Shown: positions 21,926 through 34,100, counted from the stretch's first letter. The stretch is 64,000 bases of DNA from Rhynchopus euleeides (GCA_963210315.1 OY723316.1:806001-870000); one strand, 5' to 3'. Notes: a model not told the origin generated them from the sequence alone. Made by a program: numbers and translations.

Positions 21926-22035
21926 GTGCAGTGTGTCGAAACCCTCTCACCTGTGTTGTGTTCTTGTTAACCAGCTGGACCCCCCAAGCTACATGCCTGG
22001 GCGGAGCCAACTGGGGGAAACTTTCTGTGCCTTTA

Positions 22036-22176
22036 GCTGGATCGTGCGTCCCCACTCACACCACTTCATCAGACCGGGGAGTGGTGTACAGAAAGAGTGG
22101 GGTCTGCGTTCCAACAAAACAACTTTCGGCAGTAATTGGTTTGTTGTCTCGTTTTGCTGTCACTTTACGATCCAGC
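22036..22176 (+). mobile_element. 141-bp TIR element (MITE-like), copy a
   Basis: Starts GCTGGATCGT and ends ACGATCCAGC, a 10-bp terminal inverted repeat. The body contains cacttcatcagaccgggga and tttgttgtctcgttttgctg. Similarity to other copies extends upstream (aactttctgtgcctttag), so the full element may be longer than the TIR pair. Other copies: 22216-22359, 58727-58867, partial 51640-51735 and 55055-55122. Confidence 0.75.
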
Positions 22177-22215
22177 GGGGGCACAGATAGTTTTTAATTT
22201 TGTTAGTTCGGCGGA

Positions 22216-22359
22216 GCTGGATCGTGCGGCCCCACTCACACCACTTCATCAGACCGGGGAGTGGTGTACACAAAGAATGGGATCTGCATTCCAACAAAAC
22301 AAACTTTCGGCAGGCATCGGTTTGTTGTCTCGTTTTTTGCTGTCACTTTACGATCCAGC
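22216..22359 (+). mobile_element. 144-bp TIR element (MITE-like), copy b
   Basis: Same TIRs (GCTGGATCGT...ACGATCCAGC) as the copy 40 bp upstream, with a longer T run in the body. The two copies are in direct orientation and separated by tttaattttgttagttcggcg, part of which precedes copies at 51601 and 58683 as well. Confidence 0.75.
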
Positions 22360-24082
22360 GGGGGCAGTTTTTGTAACCTCAGGGGGTGTAACCTCAGGAA
22401 ATGCACCAAAAATGCACTGACGATCGCCCCGTAGCGAAGACCCCCATGGAGCAGGGAGAAAGCAGGTTCGATTTGAGTTTACGGCACGCGCAGGCAACAC
22501 GTTGCCGAGAGGTGAACATAAGCAAGCGATTGAACAACGATATGAGGGGCCCCGATTGCTGTCAAGGTGGATGCCCCACATCCCAACCCATTGCAGGTGG
22601 GGTGTGTGTGTGTGTAGTGATAGTGGTTTTAAGTGGAGTAACCCTGCACGGATCTGTCCCCACACCCCGCCCACCCCTACGTCACAGCGGATGCCCCAGT
22701 GCAGCCCCACTCGGGTTAGAGTGTGGGGCCAACTCAGTGGGATGTTCTATTTCACCAACAGCACCATGGACCCCCGTGCCGAGTGGCATGCGACCCGCTG
22801 TGTTCCATTCCCACCGGTCTGCTTTCTAGCCTACCCAGCACAGCACACCACCTGACCCCTTGCCCAGTTGGAGACAGCTGTGCGGGTGCATCTATCGAGA
22901 CGAGAAGGATGGCAACTGATTCACGCAGTGCTCTCTCTGCAGACTGCCCCACACACACCTCTCTCTCGAGCCACCCCTCCACCCCTCCAGCCCCATACCC
23001 CTCCCCTCGGGCATCCCCTCAGAGAAGGCAACAGGTGCGGGAGAGAGTTGTGCACCCAGCACACGAAATGCCCCGCTTTTGTGTGGAGTCGGTTAAAGGA
23101 TGTACCCCCGTGCCCAGCACGAAACACACCCCCCCACATCCACACCTGCTTCGGCGCTTCGGGATTGCCCCGTCCCTGCTTCCTCTTCGCCCCTGCCCCC
23201 GACAGCCAGGCGGTCATCGTCATCGCCCCATGGTGCAAGGTGCAGCACATCTCCACTGGCGTACCCTTGAAGTCGCACACCGCGCATCTCGTCCGTCGGT
23301 GCGCCTGGCAGTACACCCAGTCCGTCGGACCTAACTCAACCCGGTGATGCAGCAATGCTGCAGCGTCCTGTGCCACTGCCCAGTTGGCGTCACGCCCCAC
23401 TCCCCACACTCTGTGCACCTCTCCGGTGATTCACGCAGTACCGCCCGCCCTCAGTCGCCTGGAGGGCCCCGGCAGGCACCCGCACCATTCTGCCCTCGCC
23501 CATTCCCTTTGGCTTTGTGGTGAGGTCTCCTCCACCTCTGCCAGCTCTCGCCATTTCGCTGCTCGCTGATCCCGCTCATCCTCGTCCGGGGGGGAGTCCT
23601 TCAGCTGGAGCCCCTCCAGCCAGGCCCCCAGCTTCTCTCTCTGCCGGCGCACCATCTCCCTCATCCCGGGAACTTCGACCTCGTCCCCGTCCATCTCTCC
23701 AGCACTACCCGCATCGGACTGATCAGTGTCCGTCGGGTCACATGCACGCCACTCGTCGGCCGTCTGCTCTGCACGCCGCTCTCGCACCACCTGTACGGCC
23801 TCCGCCATATCCCTGATCGCCGTGATCGTCCGCTCACCCGAGAACCGGTCGCGCCTGGAGCAATGCAAGCCGTATTCTGGGCGCCCCCCAACACACGAAA
23901 TGCCCCGCTTTGACACTGTTTGGCACAGAGTGGGGGCGAGAGATCACTAGATCACGCCAGGTTTTTACGGGGGGGGGGGGGGGTGGGGTTCTGGTCCCGG
24001 GTTTCCAGAACTGTATCTGCGTGAGGGACGCAGACTCATTTCACTCGTGCCCATCCCCAGGCATACTGGACAGCCACAACAC
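22360..24082. other. intergenic region with repeat remnants
   Basis: Contains a copy of the leader repeat (22819-22944, ctttctagcctacccagcac...). A 20-bp direct repeat acacgaaatgccccgcttt lies at about 23061 and 23893, bracketing 0.8 kb that includes the minus-strand ORF 23431-23916. A G run lies at 23971-23985. No recognised gene. Confidence 0.55.
23431..23916 (-). CDS. hypothetical protein, charged; possible gene fragment
   Basis: 161 codons. Composition looks protein-like and highly charged in the middle (ITAIRDMAEAVQVVRERRA, MREMVRRQREKLGAWLEGL, DSPPDEDERDQRAAKWREL), suggesting helices or a coiled coil. No family recognised. The first 10 codons lie in the 20-bp direct repeat that also occurs at 23061, so the true 5' end is uncertain and this could be an exon or the remnant of an inserted sequence. 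Confidence 0.3.
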   Translation of the reverse strand: MSKRGISCVGGRPEYGLHCSRRDRFSGERTITAIRDMAEAVQVVRERRAEQTADEWRACDPTDTDQSDAGSAGEMDGDEVEVPGMREMVRRQREKLGAWLEGLQLKDSPPDEDERDQRAAKWRELAEVEETSPQSQREWARAEWCGCLPGPSRRLRAGGTA

Positions 24083-25207
24083 ATGGATGTGTCTGTTCGT
24101 CACACCGAGACTGGGCACAGCTGTGTCGTCTGTGTTCCGGAAGGGGGGACCGTGGTCGGGCTGAAGGCGGATGCATTGGAGGAGATGTTCTCGGGTTCTG
24201 TCGACACAAACCGTGAGGCTGCATGCGTGACAGCACACATCGAAGGGTGTGAGGAGGAGCTGGACGATGAACAGCGTGTTGCCGACACAGGTCTGGAGGA
24301 CGGGGGTGCTGTCCAGCTCGTCCCACGCTGGCCCAGAGTCAGGGCACCCACAATCTACTCATCTGCGCATGGCGGGCACATCATGCGCGTCACACTGTCG
24401 ACGTGTGGGACGCTGTGTGCAGTGGGCTACGAAAATGGACACATCACTGTGTTTGACACCACCACCGCTGCTGTGGTGGCGGACTTAGCACACGGCACCA
24501 ATGGCATTCGTGCCACACCTTTCTCAGTCTGTGGGACGTGGTTGGCAACGGGCTCTCGTGACGGCACCATCTGCGTGTGGCTGACAGCAACCTGGGAGCA
24601 GGTGTGCAGCCTGGACCACAACACCCTCGTGTTCAGTGCAGCGTGGACACACTGCGGACGTCTGGTGTCCGGAGACTCCAACGGCAAAGTGCGTGTGTGG
24701 GACTTGAAGGGCACACCGAGCGCCACAGTGCTGGAGGGTCACGACAACACTGTTTCCGGCATTGTTGTGTCGGGCACGAGGATCTTCAGCGGGTCATGGG
24801 ACACAACGATCCGTGTGTGAGACATCAGCACCCTCACGCACACGCACACCCTGGATGAGCACACTGTTTGTGTGACGGACGTCGCCATGACCAAGGACGA
24901 GCAGCACCTGGTGTCGTGCTCCGATGACAAGTCACTCAAGGTGTGGTGCACAACCTCCCTCAGCTGCCTGCGTACTGTGCAGCTCGGCACCTATCCCTGC
25001 TCACTTGCTGTGTCACAGCCAGGTGATGCTGTTGCGGTGCTGCACCGTTCCAACACCAAGCTGTGCCGCCTCAGCACAGGTGAGTGTCTGGGGAAGGTAC
25101 TCTCACAGGGTCATGGTGTCGCACTCAGCCCCTGTGGGAGGTGGGTCTTCACACAAAAGAACCGGAGTTCTGCCACTGTGCGTGCTGTGTCTTCCGTTTT
25201 ACACTGA
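24083..25207 (+). pseudogene. ubiquitin-like/WD40 protein, copy 5, single nonsense codon
   Basis: Open frame of 374 sense positions apart from one TGA at 24818-24820, where every other copy has TGG (Trp) of the motif IRVW. UBL and all seven WD units are otherwise intact (LRTVQLGTYPCSLAVSQPGDAVAVLH and SVWGRY-region frames agree with copy 4). The reading frame after the stop is unchanged to 25207, so the lesion is one substitution. The 5' region (cccaggcatactggac...cacaacac) matches copy 1 rather than copies 2 and 4. TGA is the normal stop of neighbouring genes, so a reassigned code is unlikely; a sequencing error or readthrough remain possible. Confidence 0.75.
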
Positions 25208-26143
25208 GTGCGGTGTCTCGAAACACTGTTTCCCTGCGTTGCGTGGTTGTCTTCCATTTTGAGTTGTGCTCACAACGCAGGAACCTTTGTTAATCACACT
25301 CGTGTGAGCGGAAAGCGACCCACCACAGCTGCAACCAAACGTGCTCTATACACCAACCCCACCCTTCATCAGGCTCAGGGTGTGATTATCAGTTCAGGAT
25401 TTTGTGTAGAGAAGCGTCAGCACAACAAACAAAAGGAAATCCATCAGAACGGTTGTAGCTGTGAAGTGATATGGCGCTTTCTATGCAACGCAACTGCGCT
25501 TTGTTCGGCACTTTTTGCTTTGGTTTCTTTTTTGCGTTGACGCTTCCACAAATTGCGTATGCAAATCAGGAAGGAGAGAAGAACCAGCGGATATTCGTCG
25601 ATCGCGAGAACACCCTACACGCCTGCTGCGGGTGTGGTGTGTCCCGCATGATCTGCGTAGCAAAGGTTCCGTGTCAAACGCACCGTGCTCACGGAAGGCG
25701 TTCAGAGCTAAAAAGGTTGCAGTGGTGAGCAATGTTTTGTTCACCTACACTCCACGCCCCCAACGTGACAGGTGACCAGAAGGTTGCACAAACAAAACAA
25801 AAGAAACCCGGCAATCCTTTTGTGCGCTTGTGTTGCTTTCTTGCCTCGCAGCGCAGCAGCACTTGACCCCTGCTCGGTTCGTAGACAGCGGACTACTGCT
25901 GTTCCAGTTCCACCGGCCTGCCTTCTACACCTGCGTGTGGCGCTTGTAGCACTGCAGCTCGCACCGGAATCCACAACACCCCACCCACCCTCCGCCCCCG
26001 CTCGCTTTTTATGTGATCCCCGTCACTGGCCCGCACTGCACCACACACGACACCACCCGCACAACACAGCGTATATAACCCAAAAAAAACACACCCACAA
26101 CACCCTACCCGAGTCACCCGGCCGCCCCTCCAGAGCCCGCACA
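25208..26143. other. dispersed-repeat cluster upstream of vWA gene
   Basis: 25295-25477 is a minus-strand copy of a family also at 61412-61594, in intron 1 of the GNPTAB-like gene (32047-32178) and, partial, at 55139-55193. 25490-25550 matches 54389-54445 in reverse. 25590-25830 matches 51450-51605 in direct and 50985-51050 in reverse orientation. These repeats abut one another, mosaic fashion. 26040-26143 would be the leader of the vWA gene. Confidence 0.75.
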
Positions 26144-26995
26144 ATGACGTACCGCATGCCGACCGCCCCTCCGATGCCCAGCGCAAAGTCGGGCACCTCC
26201 CTCTCGCAGCTGCAGTCCATCCTCAACAAATACGAGATTACGATTGCGGACGCCAACGACCTTGTCGTGCTGCAGGACTACGAGATTGTGTTCATCGCGG
26301 ATGACTCGGGCAGCATGCAGCTGTGCAGCGTGCCCGTCAACGAGAGGCGCCTGGGTGCCGCCATGCCGACCCGTTGGGACGAGCTGTGCCAGACGATCCG
26401 GGTTGTCGCAGAGCTGGCGTGCTGCTTCGACGCCGACGGCATTGACATGCACTTCCTGAACCGCCAGTCCGTCTGCAACATCACGCACATCGACGACCCG
26501 CGCCTCGCAGCGGCCCTGGCACCGCCCCCGTCTGGCGGCACCCCCCTGACATCGAAGGTGCAGGAGGTGATGGCCGGGCTGCGCGGCACGGAGAAGCCCG
26601 TCCTGATCCTCATCGCGACCGACGGCGAGCCGAACGGGGGGGCCTCCCAGTTCAAGTCGGTGCTGCGCAGTGCGGTGCAGCAGGAGGGCTGCGGGGTGAC
26701 GAAGTTCCGCTTCCAGATCCTGGCATGCACGGAGGATGACACGCAGGTCGAGTGGCTCAACGACTTCGACGACTCCACAGACGGCGTCGACGTGACAGAT
26801 GACTACTACTCCGAGAGGCGTGAGGTTCTCGCGGCGGGGAATGTGACGGAGTTCCGCAGGTCGGACTGGGTTATCAAGGCGCTGCTGGGGCCGATCTGTT
26901 CGAAGTACGACAAGCTCGACCAGCGCCGCCCAGTCCCGTCGTTTCATGTCCAGGGGCGTAGCGCACACAAGGATGGATGCTGTCTCGTCATGTGA
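26144..26995 (+). CDS. von Willebrand factor A domain protein with C-terminal CaaX box
   Basis: 283 aa, single exon. A vWA fold spans about residues 45-240: beta strand YEIVFIAD leading to the MIDAS motif DDSGSM (D53, S55, S57), then the MIDAS threonine in GGTPL (T133), and the strand VLILIATDGEP with D160. All metal-coordinating positions are present, so Mg-dependent ligand binding is plausible. The last four residues, CLVM (C280), form a CaaX box of farnesylation type, preceded by another Cys (..DGCCLVM) that could be palmitoylated; a membrane-anchored cytosolic protein is inferred. The start ATG follows cccgcaca; the upstream open frame lacks domain character. The ligand is unknown. Confidence 0.88.
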   Translation: MTYRMPTAPPMPSAKSGTSLSQLQSILNKYEITIADANDLVVLQDYEIVFIADDSGSMQLCSVPVNERRLGAAMPTRWDELCQTIRVVAELACCFDADGIDMHFLNRQSVCNITHIDDPRLAAALAPPPSGGTPLTSKVQEVMAGLRGTEKPVLILIATDGEPNGGASQFKSVLRSAVQQEGCGVTKFRFQILACTEDDTQVEWLNDFDDSTDGVDVTDDYYSERREVLAAGNVTEFRRSDWVIKALLGPICSKYDKLDQRRPVPSFHVQGRSAHKDGCCLVM

Positions 26996-29094
26996 TCAGA
27001 GCATTTACAGTCCAACGTGTTTTAGCGCTCACTGTTTCTGCCACTTTTCTAAACGAGAGTGGCCGATACTGATAATCACTTCATCCCTGCCATTGCCTTC
27101 GAGAAAAAAAAGTATGGCCGCGTTGCGATGCTCAGCTCTGTCCCTAGCGCCCGACGGGGGGTGAAAACTGCCATTCTTGCGTGAGTTCATTCTTTCTCTC
27201 ACTTTCTGCATGTCAAACGCGGATCGCTTGCTCCAGAAAAATCAAGAGAACTTGGATTTTTCTGCCCACTACACCCCCACTCCCCCCCTACACAACCGAC
27301 CCCTTCCAGTTGATTTGTGCTGCCTCCCGTAATGTGTTCCCGGGTGAGGAAAAAAAACGACCGAGGGAAATTATGGAATACCGCCGCCGGGCCCCCCCCC
27401 CTATATTGTCGCAGAAGCAGAGTCCCCAAGCTACAAAAACCAAATGAGGGGGTTTTCTTTTAAAACAAATCAAACCCCACACACACACACACACCAAGGC
27501 GCATGTGCAACATCTCTCCAGCACAGAAGCCGCCGCCTCATCGACTCATGCACTTTGCGACAGGGGTGGGGGTGCCGTGCATCTGGAATCCAACCCTGGC
27601 CTCTCACACCCCAACACAAACGAAATATGAACGAGGGGGGCGCATTAGGAAGGGGGGTTTTGTCGAGGGGGGGGGGGGGGTGTGCTTAATGAATTCTGAC
27701 TGAGCCGGGAAGCGGGGGGGAATGTGGCGGCCCTGACCCTCCGGTGCTTATCAGGGGGGGGGGCCCCCTCCTGAATCGCCCCGACGCCACCCCACCCGCA
27801 CCTCCCGCGCAAAAAAACCCTTCTTGAGAGGAAGCAAATCTTTTATCTAACGACTCTTCAACACGTCTATTACCACCACCACCGCCCCCCCCGCTTCTTG
27901 CTTTTCTTTGGCGTTCCTGCTTTATTTTGGCTTTGTTTTTTTTGGTTGCTGATTACTTTTGGCATTCTGTTCTTTCTTTTATGTTGGGCAAAGAAAAGGT
28001 GCCAATCGCGCTTCGTGTGTGGTTGGCAGATGCCTGGCCTGCACAATACTACAACACAGCCCAAAAAATGCGATTTTATGCGTGTGTAAAGAGACTTTTC
28101 AAAGAAAAAATGCGGTAAAACGCAAAACGAACCAGCGGGAGAGAGTCATGGACACGCAGATCGTGGGGTTGTGTGTAGCTGAAACGGAAAGGCATATTTT
28201 TTTTGTCTGCTTTCCCCCCGTGTTTTTATATTCTCTCATGCTTGCTAGGCCCGCTGTCCCCACCCTTCCCGCCTGGCGGGCCTTCAAAACCAAAGCCAGC
28301 GGATGGCTGCCGCGTGTCAGACGTGGAAAAGCCTTTTTCTCCCATCCCCATTGTTGAACCTCCAGCACCGCACTGGCGGACCGCGTGATACCGACGCGCG
28401 CAGGTTCTGGGCTGGCCGCAAAGAAGCAAAAGCCTGCATCGGGGGGGAGTGAAAAAGAGGCACACAAACAAGATCACGACACGTAGTGCGTCAGTGCACT
28501 CCCTCTGTAGCTGCTGCGTATTGGTTGGAGACACCCCCCGCCCCGCCCCGCCCCACCCTTTGCTTTCCCTCCCGACAGTCAAAAGGGCATGGGATGGGAA
28601 GTTTCTGTGCCTGTAGCTGGGTCCTGCTACCCCGCACTCGTGTGGGCATGCACCAGACATACACAGACGAAATTGGCACGCCAACCACCACCACCACCAC
28701 CACCATCTGAGTTTTACGTTGGGAGTTTGCAGCGGAGAGAGAGGCAGAGCACACTCACACAACACCACCTTCATCAGGTTTTATACCCTGGATGGTTGTT
28801 GCATCTTTGTTTACCACCACCACCACCACCACCCCCCATGCTTCCTGCAGGACACACATCCGAACCCCTCCAAAGGGGCGTGAGTCCACGTGGTCCGGCC
28901 GGGCCGGGGAGAGGTACCCTCACGAGGCTGGGGGACGGCATCAGCACCAGGCCTGGGGCGGGGGGCGCGGGGGGCGGGGCGCGGGGGAGGTGTGCCGGTG
29001 ACCTGTGGCGGCGCATAGTTCTCTAAACCCCACACAGCATCCCGGTCTCTCTCTTGTCTGTTCTTGCCTCCCCCCTCCTCCCCCCTCCCCACCC
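26996..29094. other. intergenic, homopolymer-rich
   Basis: 2.1 kb with CA, CCA/CCT and G runs (27481-27495, 27668-27680, 28685-28708, 28812-28832). 28590-28640 resembles the upstream part of the 141-bp TIR family (gggaagtttctgtgcctgtagctggg). No gene or RNA recognised. Confidence 0.55.
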
Positions 29095-31055
29095 ATGATC
29101 CGGTCCATAGCAGGGGCTGTGGTGGGGAGGTGCGGGCGGATTGCAATCCTTTCCGTTCTCATCGCATCCCTCGCCGCGGTGCACACCGCCCTGCTCAGCG
29201 CGGAGCGCGCACTCAACGTCGACATCGTCAGCACCCCCGGCAAGGCCGAACGGCATTTCCGCGACAACATCGCCGCCAGGTCTTATGAGGACTACCTCTG
29301 CCACGAGCCGATCGATGTGGTGTACACATGGGTCAACGGGAGTGACCCGTGGATGGGGAGGAACATGAGGCACTACCGGGCTCTGCACGAGGCGGAGGAG
29401 CTCCGCCTCGCCACGGAGCATCTCCGGAAATCCCGGGGCAGCCCGGCATCCGCAACCTACACCGCAACCCTTTCCGACCTGGAGGCGCTGAACGCCACGC
29501 GGGGGGGCGCGGCGGTGTGGCCCACAGACCCTCCGGCGGCTGCCGGTGCTGCTGACGCCGAGCCTGCTGAGGACAAGACGAACCCGTCGCGGTTTCAGGA
29601 CAACCAGGAGCTGAGGTACTCCATCCGGTCCCTCGTGCGGAACGCGGGTTGGGTGCGGAACATCTACGTCGTGACGAACGGGCAGGTCCCCCACTGGCTG
29701 AACATCGACAACCCGAGGGTCCGGGTCGTCCCCCACCACGACATCTATGCAAACGCGTCCCACCTCCCGGTGTTCGCATCCCCCTCCATCGAATGCCACC
29801 TCCACAGAATACCGGGGCTGAGCCGCCGCTTCCTCTACCTCAACGACGACACCTTCTTCGGAAGGCCTGTCCACCCCGAGGACTTCGTCTCCCAGGTTCA
29901 GGGGCACCGCATCTATCTGTCGTGGCCCGTGCCCAACTGCGCGGAGGGTTGCCCGTCAAACTGGGTTGGGGATGGCTACTGCGACAAGACCTGCAACATC
30001 GCGGCGTGCGATTTCGACGCGGGGGACTGCGCGAAGAAGCCGGCGGGTGGGGCTGTCGGAGGGGGTGGTTCGGCTGCGTCACCCCCGACCCCGGCGGGGT
30101 CTCCTGGGGGGTTCCACCAGCAGAACTGCAACGTCGGGTGCCCGGACTCCTGGCTCGGGGATAGGTTCTGCGACAAAAACTGCAATAACGCTGCATGCGG
30201 CTTCGACGCGATGGACTGCGGGATGGACTCCCTCATCGGCGAGGGTTCCGAGGGTGCCGGCAGCGGCGGCGAAGCCACCGGCTACCGCCTCGCAGCTCTC
30301 GACTGCGGCGGGGCCACCCCACCCTCCCCCGCTGACGCCACTGCTCCTCTCCCCCCCATATCGGTGCCCCACGGCACCCGCGTGTTTGTCCTCAACCTCA
30401 CATCCTGCTTCCCCGTGGGGGAGTCCCGCATCACCTCGGGCACCTTCGGCGGCGGCGCAAACGTCGGGGTGCGTGTCGCTGCCGTTTCCCAGCTCTACAA
30501 ATTCCTCACGATGGTGCTGAAGGCCGGGGAGGGGGATGGGGGTGAGGGCGGGAGTCGGGGATCCACATCGCTTTTCGAAATCTCCGGCGAGTCGACCCCC
30601 AGCGGCGAGGGCAGCGGTGTCGGGAGCGGGAGCGGCAGCGGCAGCGGGGCGACCCCCATCTCCGTGGCGTTCAACGTGACCTTTGAGGGGCCGAGGAGCC
30701 GGATTGCGGAGGCAGGGGGGGGCAGCGATGAGACATCCGCCACTGCCACTGCCAGCCTGAGCCCTGATCGGAGCGGGTCTGACGAGGCAGACGAGACAGA
30801 ATCCGATGACAACGCCGCAACCACCGCGAAGGGTGGTGTCAAGAGTGCTGTGGCGGAGGAGGACGGGAGCGGCAGCACCGCGGAGCCGCCGCAGCCGCCG
30901 CCATCCCGGTTGGGTGCAGCATCACCTCCGACTGCCGTTGAGCAGGAGAGAGACGCTGCTGCCGCGCAGCTGCTCCACCCTGTGGGGGTGGGGGTGGATG
31001 CGAAGACGGAGGCTGAGGCGGAGGGGGGTCCCAACAAGGTAGAGGAGGGTTTGCC

Positions 31056-31122
<67 letters not shown>

Positions 31123-34100
31123 GGGAAGGGGGAGGGGAAGGATGCGGTGGAGAACAAGGAGGAGACAGAGGGGGATCCCAACCAGGCGCAGCCGCGGCAT
31201 GGGGGGGCCAACGCCACGGCGGGTGCGGCGGGGGGTGGCGTTGGTGGTGAGGAGGCGGAGGAGGAGGAGGAGGGTGATGGAGATGGAGAGGGCGGGGCGG
31301 CGGCGGCGGCGACGCCGCCACAAGGTGAGGAGCCTTTGGCGGATGCCGGGCGGCATCTGCTGCAGCTGGCGGGGGGTGCGGAGGAGGAGGCGGGGGAGGA
31401 GGAGGGTGGGCAGCAGCAGCAGCAGGTGTTCTCCGAAGAGCGTGTGCCACTGCTGGTGGTGGAGGGTGGTGGTGGTGTTGGCGGTGGCGCGGGTGGTCGG
31501 AAGCTGCTGCAGGCGCGGGCTGCAGAGGATGCTGCTGCTGCGGTGTGGCGGCGTGAGTCGGCCAGGTGGCTGGAGCCCTTCGGCGCCACCCTGCAGGAGG
31601 GTGAGGGGGAGGAGATCGTCGACGAGACGCGGAGGCGCCTGTTGGACACCTTCGGGGACAGCCTGAAGAATGTGAACCGGCTGTACACCTTGAAGTTTGG
31701 CACCGCGGCGCGGCGTGTGCCGTCGCACATGCCGCATTTCATCGACTCGCAGGTATGGTGTGGCATGTTGTGTGGGGAGGTGGAGATCCGGGTCTTCCTC
31801 TTTTCTTCCGCATCGAGGTGGTATGCATAAAACGCAGCACGGCGCGTGCTATGTTCACCCGACGCTCTCCTCAGGGGCAGCGCGGCGCGTATTGTGTTCA
31901 CCCGACGCTCTCTGTTATGTTCACCCGGGCGCTCCTTCAGCGCAGCACGGCGCGTGTTATGTTCACCCGACGCCCTCCTCAAGCGCACAGCGCGTATTAT
32001 TTGCTTCCCACTTTCACCCGACTCTCCGTTCACCCGATTTGATTGATGCGTTGACGCTTCTCCACATAAAACCCTGAACTGATAATCACACCCCGAGCCT
32101 GATGAAGGGTGGGGTTGGTATAGAGAGCACGTTTGGTTGCAGCTGTGGTGGGGTCGCTCTCCGCTCACACGAGTGTGCTTTAACATACTTTTCTACAACA
32201 CAGGTTGTGCGCGAGATGCACGAGGAATGGTCCGACCGATTCGTGGCAACCTCGTCGCACCGCTTCCGGTCCTCTGATGACATGCAGTTCTCCTTCTCCC
32301 ACATGTACTGGATCACGCACGCGGAGAAGCAGAAGTCCGCGTGGCGCTTCTTCACCGACGAGCTCGACACCAACGGCAACGGCCTGCTCGACCCCCTGGA
32401 GTACCGCCGCACCGCCCTGCTGCTGTGGCAGCGCAAGGTGGAGCTGGCCAACCTGGAGGAGGTGGTGCTGCCCCCCGGCACCGCGTCGCTGCAGGACATC
32501 CGCGACCTCGTCGACGTGGAGGCAGGCGGCGACGCTGCTGACACCGCCGAGCAAGGCGCCCCCCGCCCCAGCTTGCACGCGCTCCTCACGCAGAAGCTGC
32601 TCGAGCTGTGGCGGGGCAACCTCACGGGGGACGGCGACACCGGCGGCACCGGCGACACCGCCAACGCCAGCACCGCCGCTCCCTCCACCGCACCGCCCTC
32701 ACTGGAGCTCCGCTTCGACCACCACCCCAAGGTGCTGGCGGCGCGCCCCACGCCGCCACCCACCGCGACCCTCACGGCGCGGGAGGCCACCGCCACCGCA
32801 ACCGCAACCGCCGCCACCCTTCCGTTCATCACACCGGGCTGCACCAACGTCACCCTGCCGTTCACATCGGACAACGGGACTGTCTACTTCGAGACGCGGG
32901 TCGTCTGCCCGGAAGCGCCGGCTTCGCCGGCTCCGGTGTCGTCGCCGTCGCCGCCACCACCCACGTCGGTCGTGACGTCTTCTGGGGAGGAGGAGAAGAT
33001 CATGGGTGCCCGCTACCTCGCAGCGGTTGTCAACCTCGTCAGGCTCGCGGCGAATGGCATTGGGAAGGACCGTGTCCTGCGCCCTGCGGTGTCGGGGTCG
33101 CTTGCGTATTATATGTTCAGCGAGTCGCATCTTGCGGACCTGCTGCTGAGCAGCGCGCCTGTGGAGAAGAAGTACAAACATGTCGTGATGGATGAGGACG
33201 AGATCAGCTTCTTCATGGTGAGGGACAACGCGACCCAGACCCGGCACCAGATGGACCACATGCTGTATAAGCGGGCGAAGTTTATGTGCATCAACGACAA
33301 CATCAACCACAGCTCCCCAGCTGCGCCGGACGTAAAGCGGGTCCTTCTGGAGTTCATGCAGGAGTACTTCCCAATCCCCTCCGACTTCGAACACCCCGAC
33401 GGGGTGCAGAACGACCACCTCCACACCTTCGAATACCCCCCGCACCGCAGGCAGCAGTATGCCTGGAAGGAGCCCTCGCAGGAGCTCGACAGCGTCTTCC
33501 TGGAGTCGATGGGGGTTTCGAAGAAGAGGGATGCCGCAGGTTCGCCCAGTGGTGGTGGTGTGGAAGGGGTTGTCAAGAGCACTGCGTATACAGCGGCTGC
33601 CTGGATTGATATCCGTCTGAACGGCGGGCTTATGGTATGGTGTGGTGTGGTGTGGTGTGGTGGGAGTCTTCGGTCGGACATAAGACACAAAACATCAATA
33701 TCAAAAACGCGTCTCGTGGGAGATGGGGGTAACTCAGCCACCGCTTTTCCGTTGCATTAGGCACCGTTCAGTGCAAAAGCTGACGTACGGAGGGGCGAAG
33801 GCAGGGAGCAAAACGCGCTTGAAGCTGCACGGCGTTCTATCGGTGCGCCCCAGTGGGCTGCACTGTTGTTCGATTTCTGCGCGCTCGAGGCTGCGCGTTT
33901 TTTCTGTGCGCTTGAAGCTGCACGGCGTTCTGTCGGTGCGCCCCAGTGGGCTGCATTGTTGTTCGATTTCTGCGCGCTCGAGGCTGCGCGTGTTTTCTGT
34001 GCGCTTGAAGCTGCACGATTGTTCTGTGCGCTCGAGGCTGCACGACTGGGTTTCTCCTGTGCGCGGTACGCTGCACGATGTCCCGATGGTGCGCTCATGG

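Noticed and set aside
24818..24820. Reassignment of TGA to Trp
   Set aside because: TGA terminates many neighbouring genes at conserved ends (6388, 10449, 16481, 19685, 21923, 26993, 46374), so the single in-frame TGA is a lesion or error.
30495..32186. 563-aa minus-strand ORF opposite the GNPTAB-like gene
   Set aside because: Its content is Ser/Pro/Cys runs mirroring the CAG and GGC/GAG repeats, and it crosses an intron boundary.
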